Source of the DNA: Halobacillus salinus
GTDB taxonomy: Bacteria; Bacillota; Bacilli; Bacillales; Halobacillaceae
Length of the DNA stretch: 64,000 bases
Assembly: GCF_004684905.1 (NCBI RefSeq)
Contig: NZ_SRJC01000007.1
Coordinates: 1 to 64,000, forward strand
Reading direction: 5' to 3'
Shown: in pieces, positions 16,570 to 24,872 of the stretch
Layout of the letters: each line of letters begins with the position of its first letter
Position numbering within the stretch: the first letter of the stretch is position 1
Notes under the pieces: generated by a model
What the model saw: only the letters and a program-made list of their open reading frames with translations
Databases searched by the model: none
Told to the model about the DNA's origin: nothing
Position numbers and translations under genes: made by a program

Positions 16570-17269
16570 ATAAGACCAGCATGAGCAGTTGCATGGTAAC
16601 GTGGGTCATCATGTGGGCGGTGATGCTGGATACGAGGCCGTATCGCCAGAACAGGTAGCCGTACACAATGCCGCCGATGCCATTTAATAGTAGAGCGCGG
16701 GTTGCGACCACTGGAGTCAGCTCTCCGAATATTGCAATGTTGGCTGGGAAGTGTCCAACCGCAAACAGAACGGCTGTAATTAGAATCGCCAGCCAATAGG
16801 CTCCATCAGATAAGTTGATCCGTTTTTTCACTTTAGCAATTAAGAAAATGATTAAAGACATGAGAAACATCCGTAACATCACTTCTTCAACTACTCCACC
16901 GTAAAAGATGCCCATGAGGAGGCCGACAATGGAAAACGATGAGGACAACTCTTCAAGCTCGGGTAGGAACGCGGTAAAAAGGAGACGATCCGCTCCTACA
17001 AGAACCAATCCGACAAGTACTCCTCCTATAATGGCTGCCTTCCATCCACGACCTTTCCAAAGGGAGAGCTCTGTACGCTTCAGCAAAGCCCAACCGGCCA
17101 AAGCTAGTAAAAATGTCAAAAAAGCCGTTTGAACAGTGACGGCAACAATCACCAATGTCGTATCAGGAATCGGTACAGGCGGGTTCTTTACCGTATTCAA
17201 TCCTACAAAAAAGCCCCCGATCACTCCCGCGAGTGTAAACGCCAATACAACCGACCACTTATTCTTCAT
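16568..17269 (-). CDS. CPBP-family intramembrane metalloprotease
   Basis: A 233-residue membrane protein with about seven helices. CPBP (Abi) motifs are intact: EEVMLR with glutamates 128-129 and Arg133, His173 in AVGHFP, and His219/His223 in AHMMTH, which together should bind the metal. Such proteases cleave within the membrane or serve as scaffold proteins; the substrate is unknown. The start overlaps the end of the upstream regulator gene by 11 bases, so the two form an operon. Confidence 0.85.
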   Translation of the reverse strand: MKNKWSVVLAFTLAGVIGGFFVGLNTVKNPPVPIPDTTLVIVAVTVQTAFLTFLLALAGWALLKRTELSLWKGRGWKAAIIGGVLVGLVLVGADRLLFTAFLPELEELSSSFSIVGLLMGIFYGGVVEEVMLRMFLMSLIIFLIAKVKKRINLSDGAYWLAILITAVLFAVGHFPANIAIFGELTPVVATRALLLNGIGGIVYGYLFWRYGLVSSITAHMMTHVTMQLLMLVL

Positions 17270-17807
17270 TATGCTCTCCTCTTTTCTTCTGCTCTGGAAT
17301 AAACGCCGTCGCCATCGATATTTTCTGCCGGCCTTCTGTAGGCTTGTTTCCTACATAGGGCATCAACACTTGGTTGATTTCCTTGCCCAGCTGATGTGCT
17401 TCTTCTTCCGATACATACAAGTCCAATTGATTATATCCAAAGAAGTCCTCCCCCATTCGCGTTTCTCCATCTATATAATTCTCCATATCCCTCATCAAAT
17501 TCGCAAAGAACATCATAAACAACTCCATATGATCATCCTTCGTCATCTCTTTCGCTTCGTCAGCTGAGAAATGAGCTCCATTTTTCTCGAGAGAATAGGT
17601 TTTCTCGACGGCTCCGCGCACTTGTCTTTCTTCGATCACATTTATAATATTATTTTCGGTTAAAGCCTGCAGATGGCGATAAAGCGTTGCCTGCGGGACA
17701 TCGGTAACCCAATCTTTCAAGTCTTGAACCGTTGCTGGTCCTCTGGCCAAACATTGAATGATCTTCATACGCACTGGATGCAAAATCATGTCTGCTTTAT
17801 TTTTCAC
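17259..17807 (-). CDS. ArsR-like winged-helix regulator
   Basis: A 182-residue DNA-binding protein. Residues 1-75 form a winged helix of the ArsR/HTH_20 kind (HPVRMKIIQCLARGPATVQDLKDWV...PQATLYRHLQAL), followed by an alpha-helical ligand or dimer domain. It is cotranscribed with the CPBP protease and probably controls that operon. A 26-base near-perfect palindrome lies 17 bases upstream of its start and is the obvious operator. The signal is unknown. Confidence 0.8.
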   Translation of the reverse strand: MKNKADMILHPVRMKIIQCLARGPATVQDLKDWVTDVPQATLYRHLQALTENNIINVIEERQVRGAVEKTYSLEKNGAHFSADEAKEMTKDDHMELFMMFFANLMRDMENYIDGETRMGEDFFGYNQLDLYVSEEEAHQLGKEINQVLMPYVGNKPTEGRQKISMATAFIPEQKKRGEHNEE

Positions 17808-17824
17808 GTTCTTTCACCTCATAT

Positions 17825-17850
17825 TGTTATCATTATCGATAATAATAACA
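17825..17850 (-). promoter_or_regulatory. Palindromic operator upstream of the regulator-CPBP operon
   Basis: Two 13-base arms, TGTTATCATTATC and GATAATAATAACA, pair at 12 of 13 positions with no spacer. The sequence resembles the Fur/PerR class of AT-rich box (GATAAT blocks) as well as an autoregulatory operator; either reading is possible. Confidence 0.6.
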
Positions 17851-17946
17851 AAAGAATGTAAAATAGTCTATAAAATATAGTTGGGCGTTTCGTTTTTATT
17901 GTTAATTGGCATCGCACATGCGGATTAATCAATACCACTAACAAAC

Positions 17947-17984
17947 AAAAAGCCCTGTTCCTTAGAAAATAGAACAGGGCTTTC
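17947..17984 (-). terminator. Terminator after the PBP gene
   Basis: Stem AAAGCCCTGTTC / GAACAGGGCTTT around an 11-base loop, ending three bases from the stop codon, with T run on the minus strand. Confidence 0.85.
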
Positions 17985-17986
17985 GT

Positions 17987-19969
17987 TTACTGAAGCTTCT
18001 TAAATACATTTTTCACTTTTGGCACCACATCATGACTGCCACCCTCGGTATTCTCAAACATCATCGATACGAGAAGGTCCTTGTTGCTTGTATCCCAACC
18101 GATAAACCATCCATTCTCTTGAAGTTCTTCTCCATCTCCCTGTACTTGGGCAGTTCCCGTTTTCCCGGCTAAACTCAGCCCTTCCACAGGCTCATGTGCT
18201 GTACCTTCTGGATCTTTCACAACAGCTTGAAGCTGTTTCGTAATAAAGTCAGCCGTTTCGGCACTGATAACTTGTTCATGCCAGGCCTGACTTGTCTCTT
18301 CGTCAGCCAGTAGCGTCGGCTTTAATAACGTACCACCCGTCACAAATGGAGTGTACGTCATGGCTAGATGAAGCGGGCTCATCAATACCTGCCCTTGTCC
18401 ATAGCCAGTTGCCGCCAGAAGGGCTTCGCTTTCGATTGTTCCTTCTTTTGCAACCTGAGATGACTGAAACGGATAAGCGAAAGGAAGCTCCTCTCCAAAA
18501 CCGAACTGCTTCGATTCTTCAAGAAGCGTCTCTGCACCAATTTGCACTGCTTTTCTTGCAAAGAAAATATTGTCAGACCGGACCAGTGCATCTCTTACAT
18601 CGACCTGATTATCAACCGCTGCTCCCGGAACTCGTACCACTTTATATCCCGCATCCGCTCTGTATTCTCTACCGTTGATCGTCAATTCTTCTCCAGGGGT
18701 GATCGCTCCTGTCTCTAATCCTATCGATGCCGTGATTGGCTTGAACGTCGAACCTGGTGAGTACGTTTTATTGAATTTATTTCGTGTCGTTCCGTCTGAC
18801 CCAAGCCCCAAACTGAGTTCATTCGGGTCATAAGAAGGAGTACTGACCAGTGCTTTGACTTCTCCTGTAGAAGGATTAATCGCAGAGGCTGCGCCAGATT
18901 CTTTTTTCATTTGATTGAATACGGTTCGCTGAATGGTGGACTCTATGGTCAACGTTACGTCTTCTCCGTCTTGGACAGGCTTTTTAGCGAGCACGATGTT
19001 CTGAGGTTCTTCTGACTCTTTTGAAATGAGTACGTTCACTCCTGGTACTCCTCTCAACTGTTCTTCAAAAACCTGCTCTAGCCCGGTCTTACCAATCCGG
19101 CTAGTCGTAGTGTATATTTGCCCTTCTCGTTCTTCAAGCTCTTCCGCTGTAATGAAACCAACATACCCGGTCAAATGAGCCGCGGCTGCTCCTAAAGGGT
19201 AAATACGTCCTTCACTAGGTTTCTTTTGCACTCCAGCTGGAAAACTTTTGTCTGAAAGAGCGTTCAAACGCTTTTGATCATCTTCAGTAACCTTGGCTAT
19301 CGGAACAAAAAAGTCATCTTTTACCCATGATTGGTTAATCTCTGCTTCTATATCTTCCACCGATAGGCCTAAAACTTCCGATAAACTCTCTTTCAGCTTT
19401 TGTTCATTTTTAATATCCCCAGGAACAACTCCAATTTCTATCACTGGAGCATTCACAGCAAGACCCTTCCCATTCGCATCGAAAATCTCACCACGCTCAG
19501 GATCACTCTGCTCCGTACTCACCACATCCCCTTTCTCCATCTCTGGGAACAACAATGCCGGCGACCACTCAATTGCCCAGCGATCAGAATCTTCCCCTTC
19601 TTCATAAATCAAATTAGCCGCTTGATCGAAACGGATCTCTCCTCCGACTGACTCCATCGAGGCACTGAAATCAAACGACGGCGTCGATTCTTTATCATAT
19701 TCCTGTTCTTCTTCAGGAAGTTCATATGTAACTTTCAAATTATCCATCGCCATTTCTTCGTAGTTCGACTGATAGAATTCGATAAACTCCTCTTCTGGCA
19801 TACCTTCTTTATCTTGTTCACTCAGAAGCTTGTACATCTTTTCGTAGCTCCCACTTTCCCACGCATCTACATAGGAGACGAACGTGTCCTCTGGCTTCGG
19901 CTGTTCCGAACAAGCCGCAAGCAAAAAGACAACGACAGCTATTCCGATCCATTTCCAACCGCTCTTCAT
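17987..19969 (-). CDS. pbpC: Class B penicillin-binding protein 3 (lipoprotein)
   Basis: A 660-residue transpeptidase that cross-links peptidoglycan outside the membrane. Order: lipoprotein signal with LLAAC (Cys about 20), NTF2-like MecA N-terminal domain (25-140), PBP dimerisation domain (about 150-310), transpeptidase domain (about 340-660). Active-site motifs are intact: STFKP (Ser about 406), SDN (about 464) and KTGTAQ (about 601). It resembles B. subtilis PbpC (PBP3), a low beta-lactam affinity type related to MecA and PBP5fm. Monocistronic with terminator. Confidence 0.9.
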   Translation of the reverse strand: MKSGWKWIGIAVVVFLLAACSEQPKPEDTFVSYVDAWESGSYEKMYKLLSEQDKEGMPEEEFIEFYQSNYEEMAMDNLKVTYELPEEEQEYDKESTPSFDFSASMESVGGEIRFDQAANLIYEEGEDSDRWAIEWSPALLFPEMEKGDVVSTEQSDPERGEIFDANGKGLAVNAPVIEIGVVPGDIKNEQKLKESLSEVLGLSVEDIEAEINQSWVKDDFFVPIAKVTEDDQKRLNALSDKSFPAGVQKKPSEGRIYPLGAAAAHLTGYVGFITAEELEEREGQIYTTTSRIGKTGLEQVFEEQLRGVPGVNVLISKESEEPQNIVLAKKPVQDGEDVTLTIESTIQRTVFNQMKKESGAASAINPSTGEVKALVSTPSYDPNELSLGLGSDGTTRNKFNKTYSPGSTFKPITASIGLETGAITPGEELTINGREYRADAGYKVVRVPGAAVDNQVDVRDALVRSDNIFFARKAVQIGAETLLEESKQFGFGEELPFAYPFQSSQVAKEGTIESEALLAATGYGQGQVLMSPLHLAMTYTPFVTGGTLLKPTLLADEETSQAWHEQVISAETADFITKQLQAVVKDPEGTAHEPVEGLSLAGKTGTAQVQGDGEELQENGWFIGWDTSNKDLLVSMMFENTEGGSHDVVPKVKNVFKKLQ

Positions 19970-20069
19970 TCGACCTCTCCTTCCTGATTCCTACTTCCTT
20001 AGACAAAAGTATCTTTGTTTTTACTAATTATAACAAAAAACCATAGACTAACGGTGGATTTGGCATTAT

Positions 20070-20112
20070 GGGGACAGGGACCTCGTCCCACCGGGACAAA
20101 GTCCCTGTCCCC
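20070..20112. repeat. GGGACA palindromic repeat, copy 6 (full)
   Basis: Arms GGGGACA-GGGACC-TCGTCCC and GGGACAAA-GTCCC-TGTCCCC around ACC, in the divergent gap between the PBP and antiporter genes. Confidence 0.8.
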
Positions 20113-20223
20113 TTTTTCTCGTTTTTTTCCCTTTTGTATATGCTTTCCATCTCTTATAATTCAAAACTATGGAAATTTTCTAACTAATAATAAAAGAAAG
20201 TTACATCAAAGGAGGCAATCATC

Positions 20224-21708
20224 ATGGAACATTTCGGCATTTTATCATTACTACCCTCAGTGCTTGCACTGATCTTGGCTATCTGGTCAAAACGAGTCAT
20301 ACCTTCCCTACTTCTTGGTATTTTAGTAGCGACAGTCATGATCGATATTCAAAACAACGGTCCGCTTCATGCTATTTTATTTTCTATCGTAAACTTATTC
20401 GGGGCCGTAGCGGGACATCCGGCTGATGCCGATGCTGGTCTTCAGGGTGTCGGCCTAGTGAAAGGAGCAGGGCGTGCGGAACTCGTCATCGTCGTGTTCT
20501 TACTCGGCGCCTTTATCGGCGTACTCAACAAGTCCGGTGGCGCTTATGCTTTCGGACACTGGCTTGCTGACAAAGTGAAAGGGAAAAAAGGCGCACAGCT
20601 TTCTACGGCTGCCATGGGAAGTTCTTTATTTACGAGTGCTTACTTCAGCTCGCTTGCTACAGGGGCTGTCTTCCGCCCAATCTATGACCGGATGAATATT
20701 TCCCGGGCAAAGCTCGCCTTTTTCCTGGACTCGACTTCCTCCCCAATCAACGTCCTTGTGCCTATCTCAGGCTGGGTCGCGTTCATGGGGGCCTTAATGG
20801 TTGATAACATCCCTAGTGTGGACGACCCGGTTGCGGGAATCGCCCAGACCGTACCGTTCAACTTTTATAATATCGTTATCCTTGCGGTTGTGTTCTTAGT
20901 CTCAGCTGGAAAAATAAAAGACTTCGGACCGATGAAAGAGTCTGAAAAACTTGCACAAATGACGTCCACCGCTGAAGCGGAAGCCGCAGCATCCAAGGAA
21001 CCAGACGCAAACGACCGTGCATCGGCTTCCGATATGATGCTGCCACTCGGTATCTCCGTCGCATTACTCGTCTTTCTCGGCTTGTGGAACTATACGTTGA
21101 TTTACTTTTGGGATCTTCCTAAACTGCCGCTCGATGGAAACAAAATGCTGATCATCAGCTTCTCTGTCGGGATTGTCGTCGCTTATTTCAAATACTTAAG
21201 TAAAGGACTGATGACGACACCAGCCTTTCTCGAAGAGCTGTTCGAAGGAAGCAAGTCCGTGATTTTGGGTGGTGTCATCATCATTCTCGCGGTCACACTG
21301 GGCGACCTTATGCGCGCCACAGCACCCGAGGGAGTCGGAGCCTCTGCCTTCATCTCAGAAGTTGCATCAGGCGTCATCCCGAGCAGTATCATTCCCGTAT
21401 CGGTATTTCTACTATCCGGATTTGTCGCCTTCTCTATGGGTACTTCCTTCGGTACTTGGGCCATCATGATGCCGATTGGCGTATCGCTTATGATCGCAAC
21501 CGGAGGCGACCCGATCCTTGCTGCCGCTGCCGTCCTCTCTGGAGGAGCACTCGGTGACCATACGTCCCCGATATCCGATACAAGTGTCATGTCGTCTATC
21601 GGAGCTGACGTGAAACATATGGAGCACATTAACACGCAGCTTCCTTATGCGCTCGTATCGGCCGCTATTGCTTCTGTTATGTTCTTAGTTGCCGGTTTTA
21701 TAATGTAA
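20224..21708 (+). CDS. Na+/H+ antiporter, NhaC family
   Basis: A 494-residue transporter with about 11-13 helices. Ion-transporter superfamily stretches are seen: FLDSTSSPINVLVPISGW (with the discontinuous helix) and SGFVAFSMGTSFGTWAIMMPIG plus SGGALGDHTSPISDTS near the C-terminus, which is typical of NhaC-type antiporters. A cytoplasmic Ala/Glu-rich loop is at about 240-265. It should exchange sodium for protons, useful in a salt-adapted cell; related members exchange malate/lactate, so the substrate is not certain. AAAGGAGG lies before the ATG. Single gene. Confidence 0.82.
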   Translation: MEHFGILSLLPSVLALILAIWSKRVIPSLLLGILVATVMIDIQNNGPLHAILFSIVNLFGAVAGHPADADAGLQGVGLVKGAGRAELVIVVFLLGAFIGVLNKSGGAYAFGHWLADKVKGKKGAQLSTAAMGSSLFTSAYFSSLATGAVFRPIYDRMNISRAKLAFFLDSTSSPINVLVPISGWVAFMGALMVDNIPSVDDPVAGIAQTVPFNFYNIVILAVVFLVSAGKIKDFGPMKESEKLAQMTSTAEAEAAASKEPDANDRASASDMMLPLGISVALLVFLGLWNYTLIYFWDLPKLPLDGNKMLIISFSVGIVVAYFKYLSKGLMTTPAFLEELFEGSKSVILGGVIIILAVTLGDLMRATAPEGVGASAFISEVASGVIPSSIIPVSVFLLSGFVAFSMGTSFGTWAIMMPIGVSLMIATGGDPILAAAAVLSGGALGDHTSPISDTSVMSSIGADVKHMEHINTQLPYALVSAAIASVMFLVAGFIM

Positions 21709-21715
21709 AACAAGA

Positions 21716-21752
21716 AAGGCATGACCAGGATATCCTGGTCATGCCTACTTTT
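21716..21752. terminator. Terminator between convergent genes
   Basis: Perfect stem AGGCATGACCAGGA / TCCTGGTCATGCCT with T run after it; serves the antiporter gene and perhaps also the convergent membrane gene. Confidence 0.85.
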
Positions 21753-21763
21753 TTGCTGATAGC

Positions 21764-22240
21764 TCACACTTCGCTTTCACTATCTAAAGACAAGTGTGAA
21801 AAGTCTCTCCAAATAAATTGATTATAGAAAGTGATGAGCAACCCAATATTCGCAACCGCAAACGGCCAAAATAGCGGGGTATGCCACACTTCAACCTGAA
21901 ATAAAGACGGTATATAAATGTAGGCGATCACAAGCTGTATGTAGAAGGAGATGAAGGTCACTTCCAGCCCTTGCACCACTTTTCTCAATACCCTTCCCTC
22001 CGTAATTTCACAAAGAGACTCCCAATTGAAGTCTTTATGAAAAAAGGAAGCCAGACTTCTTTCACAATGTCCGCCTACAGGTAAAAGTACAAAGCTGATC
22101 GCGAAAGGGAAAAGCCACTTTAAGACCCCGTTCACCTCAAAATAATCAATAATGACGCTACACATCGTCAAGCTCAAGAATGCGGAAAAGAAAAACGGTC
22201 TGATTTTTCTTTCTATCCACTTTATCTTCGTATCTTCCAT
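21764..22240 (-). CDS. Four-helix membrane protein, unknown
   Basis: A 158-residue protein with about four hydrophobic segments (residues 15-35, 40-58, 95-118, 122-145) and an acidic tail DSESEV. I do not recognise a family. ATG at 22238-22240 has GGGGGAGGA upstream; a TTG 18 bases further up overlaps that site and is less likely. Monocistronic, facing the antiporter gene tail to tail. Confidence 0.6.
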   Translation of the reverse strand: MEDTKIKWIERKIRPFFFSAFLSLTMCSVIIDYFEVNGVLKWLFPFAISFVLLPVGGHCERSLASFFHKDFNWESLCEITEGRVLRKVVQGLEVTFISFYIQLVIAYIYIPSLFQVEVWHTPLFWPFAVANIGLLITFYNQFIWRDFSHLSLDSESEV

Positions 22241-22296
22241 ATTTCCATCCTCCCCCAACTAACGAACAAACCTAAGCTTACCAGTTTTTCCAACAT

Positions 22297-22339
22297 GGGG
22301 ACAGGCACTTCGTCCCAGCGGGACGAGGTGCCTGTCCCC
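22297..22339. repeat. GGGACA palindromic repeat, copy 7 (full)
   Basis: Arms GGGGACA-GGCAC-TTCGTCCC and GGGACGAG-GTGCC-TGTCCCC around AGC, perfect pairing. It is the last copy seen in the window. Confidence 0.8.
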
Positions 22340-22347
22340 AACGAACC

Positions 22348-22378
22348 AAAAAAAGCGCCCCATAACAGGGCGCTTCTG
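22348..22378 (-). terminator. Terminator after ribokinase
   Basis: Stem AAGCGCCC / GGGCGCTT with a 7-base loop and T run on the minus strand. Confidence 0.8.
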
Positions 22379-22383
22379 TTTTG

Positions 22384-23262
22384 TTAGTTATTATCCTGTT
22401 CTTGTAAGAATGTTAATACTTGTTTCGTTGTCGGCATACCACTTTGGGCACCTGGTTTCATTACCGAAAGTGCAGCTGCCGCATTCGCAAATGCGACCGA
22501 TTCGTTTAATTCCGTTCCGGCAGATAATTTAGCTGCTAGAGCACCGTTAAAAGTATCGCCTGCTCCAGTGGTATCCACAGGTTCAACAGGGTATCCTTGT
22601 ACGGTAATCTGTTCTCCCTTCACAAGGATTGAGACGCCCTCTTTTCCTTTTGTGGTAATTAGTTTCGACTCTACCCAAGGATCATCAGCTGTTAACATAC
22701 GAGCCTCCGTCTCGTTCGGTGTAACAAACGAAGCCCTTTCTAAAAACGTTTCAGGGAGCTTCTGGTAAGGTGCAGGGTTCACAATCAACAGAATTTCGTG
22801 CTTCTCTGCCAGTACAGCCACTGCCCCAATTGTCTCAATCGGAATTTCTAACTGAACGAGCAGCACATCACATTGTTCGATCAAGGACTCCTGTTTGTAC
22901 ACCATCTCTGGTGTCAGACCGTGATTTGCCCCTGGTGCCACAATAATACGATTGTCGTGATCGTTAACAATAATCGTTGCCGTTCCAGTAGCCATTCCGG
23001 AAAGTTGATAAATGCCGCCCGTGTCTACTCCTTCGCTTGAGAGATGATTAAGGAGGTCTTTTCCAAACACATCATCGCCTACCACTCCGATCATCCGCAC
23101 AACTGTGCCAATCCGAGCTGCCGCAACAGCCTGATTCGCTCCTTTACCGCCCGGATATGTTGCAAACTGTTCGCCAAGCACCGTTTCGCCTTGTTCGGGC
23201 ATCACTTTCGTCGTGACGGTCAGATCCATATTAATACTTCCGAATACGGTCACTCTGCTCAT
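22384..23262 (-). CDS. rbsK: Ribokinase
   Basis: A 292-residue PfkB-family sugar kinase: ribose plus ATP to ribose 5-phosphate. Seen: N-terminal FGSINMDLTV, the substrate site GGKGANQAVAAARIG (about 42-56), and the catalytic/anion-hole motif TTGAGDTFNGALAA (about 237-250). AAAGGAGG precedes ATG at 23260-23262. Unlike the usual rbs operon there is no ribose transporter, rbsD or LacI-type regulator beside it, so it may serve nucleoside salvage or a transporter encoded elsewhere. Confidence 0.88.
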   Translation of the reverse strand: MSRVTVFGSINMDLTVTTKVMPEQGETVLGEQFATYPGGKGANQAVAAARIGTVVRMIGVVGDDVFGKDLLNHLSSEGVDTGGIYQLSGMATGTATIIVNDHDNRIIVAPGANHGLTPEMVYKQESLIEQCDVLLVQLEIPIETIGAVAVLAEKHEILLIVNPAPYQKLPETFLERASFVTPNETEARMLTADDPWVESKLITTKGKEGVSILVKGEQITVQGYPVEPVDTTGAGDTFNGALAAKLSAGTELNESVAFANAAAALSVMKPGAQSGMPTTKQVLTFLQEQDNN

Positions 23263-23417
23263 GATCGTCCCTCCTTTTGATCGACCTTCTCCCACTGCAG
23301 GTTTTTCACCATATTACTATCAACAACCTGTTATATCAAAGCCTTTAGCCGTATTATGTTAATCGGTAGAGGCATAGTGGTCAGTCTAGAGACGTCATTC
23401 ATTACCAGTTCTTTTTA

Positions 23418-23870
23418 TTATATAATTCCCTGCATCCGCAAAATCACTTCCGCAATCAATGCCGAACCGAGAAACGTTCCGACCATTACACACATCGCCA
23501 CCACAATACTGCGCCAGCCAAGCTTCACGAAATCCGTCCAAGAGCGACCAATCGCGATTCCGGCATAGGCAAGAATCGGCGTCGTAATTGCAAGTAGATT
23601 CACTTCATTTGTAAAAGAAACGACGAGGTCCGATCCCGGGATCCACGGCATGGAGAACAACACACCGATGATCGCAACATACGCAACACTCGGAATATCC
23701 CCAGGCATTACTTTTCCAAGAATGAGACCGATCAGGCAAATCCCAATCAAAATCAGCATGCCAGGAACCGCCCCAACAGGCATAACATCATAGCCGATCC
23801 AGTTTCCGATCAGCACGACTCCACCATAAATCCCGAGCAGCAACAACCATTCCTGTATATTCTTTATCAT
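23418..23870 (-). CDS. Small membrane protein paired with DUF3100 protein
   Basis: A 150-residue, very hydrophobic protein with about five helices and an Arg-Ser-Trp segment near 110. It directly follows the DUF3100 gene with one base between stop and start, so they are expressed together and probably form a two-part transporter. I do not know a named family. Function unknown. Confidence 0.65.
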   Translation of the reverse strand: MIKNIQEWLLLLGIYGGVVLIGNWIGYDVMPVGAVPGMLILIGICLIGLILGKVMPGDIPSVAYVAIIGVLFSMPWIPGSDLVVSFTNEVNLLAITTPILAYAGIAIGRSWTDFVKLGWRSIVVAMCVMVGTFLGSALIAEVILRMQGII

Positions 23871-23871
23871 C

Positions 23872-24690
23872 TTATGCGCCCTCCTTCACTTCACGCTTTG
23901 CTTCTGTCTTCTTTCTTCTCGTCATGACGTCATACAGCTTCTCTGTCAGAGGGAGCCCGATAAAGATACTCATATAAAGACCAGTCGATAACGACAACAG
24001 GTTACTTGCTCCCGCGAAAGCCAAAATCTGTTGTTCCATAGCTGGGAATGCTGCCACGAGAGAACCACTCGCCGCGGCCATCATACTTCCGCTTCCAATT
24101 CCTGAAGCCATTGCAAACGACAAAGGATCAAGCGGTGTCCACGTCGCAAGGAAACCGGAGATCAAGCCCATGAACACAGCTCCGAACACCGTTCCGAATA
24201 TGTAGATAGCCATCACACCACGACCTTCAGGCGAACTGAAACCGTACTTATCCATGATGAGTCCCACATTCGGCTCGCGCGCAACCGAGTGAGTCATCCC
24301 TATACTCTCTCGCTTCAAACCAAGCGTCACCGCTACCGGAAGCGCAACCAGAATCGTTGCAAGGTTCCCGAACTCTTGTAGCAGCAGTGCTGGTCCCGCT
24401 GCGATAATCTCAGGCAATGCCGGCCCAATGATCACCCCGATCTTCGCAATCAGAAGCGTCACTCCTAACACAATCAGAGGCTCCGCATTCTTTGACTGCT
24501 TGTCCTTGACAAGCGGTGTAAAAAAGAGTCCAAGTCCAATCAGAATCGCATAAAGCATCGGTAACAATAAAATAACGCCAGGTCCTACCGTGAAGGAATG
24601 CGTCCCCACCATCTCTGTCACCAACACAATACCGAGTACGATGGCGTGGAGTCGCCAGTCTTTCCAAATGTTCGTCAGCTGTTGCTTCAC
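23872..24690 (-). CDS. DUF3100-type membrane protein
   Basis: A 272-residue protein with about eight helices and a basic C-terminal tail. The stretch REPNVGLIMDKYGFSSPEGRG in the central loop is, from memory, the hallmark of DUF3100. Members are often found next to amidohydrolases and are suspected transporters; no substrate is known. The start is GTG at 24688-24690 with AGGAGGA upstream. Cotranscribed with the small membrane protein behind it. Confidence 0.65.
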   Translation of the reverse strand: MKQQLTNIWKDWRLHAIVLGIVLVTEMVGTHSFTVGPGVILLLPMLYAILIGLGLFFTPLVKDKQSKNAEPLIVLGVTLLIAKIGVIIGPALPEIIAAGPALLLQEFGNLATILVALPVAVTLGLKRESIGMTHSVAREPNVGLIMDKYGFSSPEGRGVMAIYIFGTVFGAVFMGLISGFLATWTPLDPLSFAMASGIGSGSMMAAASGSLVAAFPAMEQQILAFAGASNLLSLSTGLYMSIFIGLPLTEKLYDVMTRRKKTEAKREVKEGA

Positions 24691-24872
24691 TTGAATCTCC
24701 TCCTAACATTTTATTCCTTTTATGTACTAAAGGGTGTTGGTGTTATTATAATATTGTGAATTTTTAAGTCAAGGTGCAACCTTGTTCTCTAATTTGATAA
24801 GGAGAGCGTACTTGCTACCAGGAAAATAAAGTATAATTAAGTAGTGCACTCTTATAAAAGGGGAATGATCTT

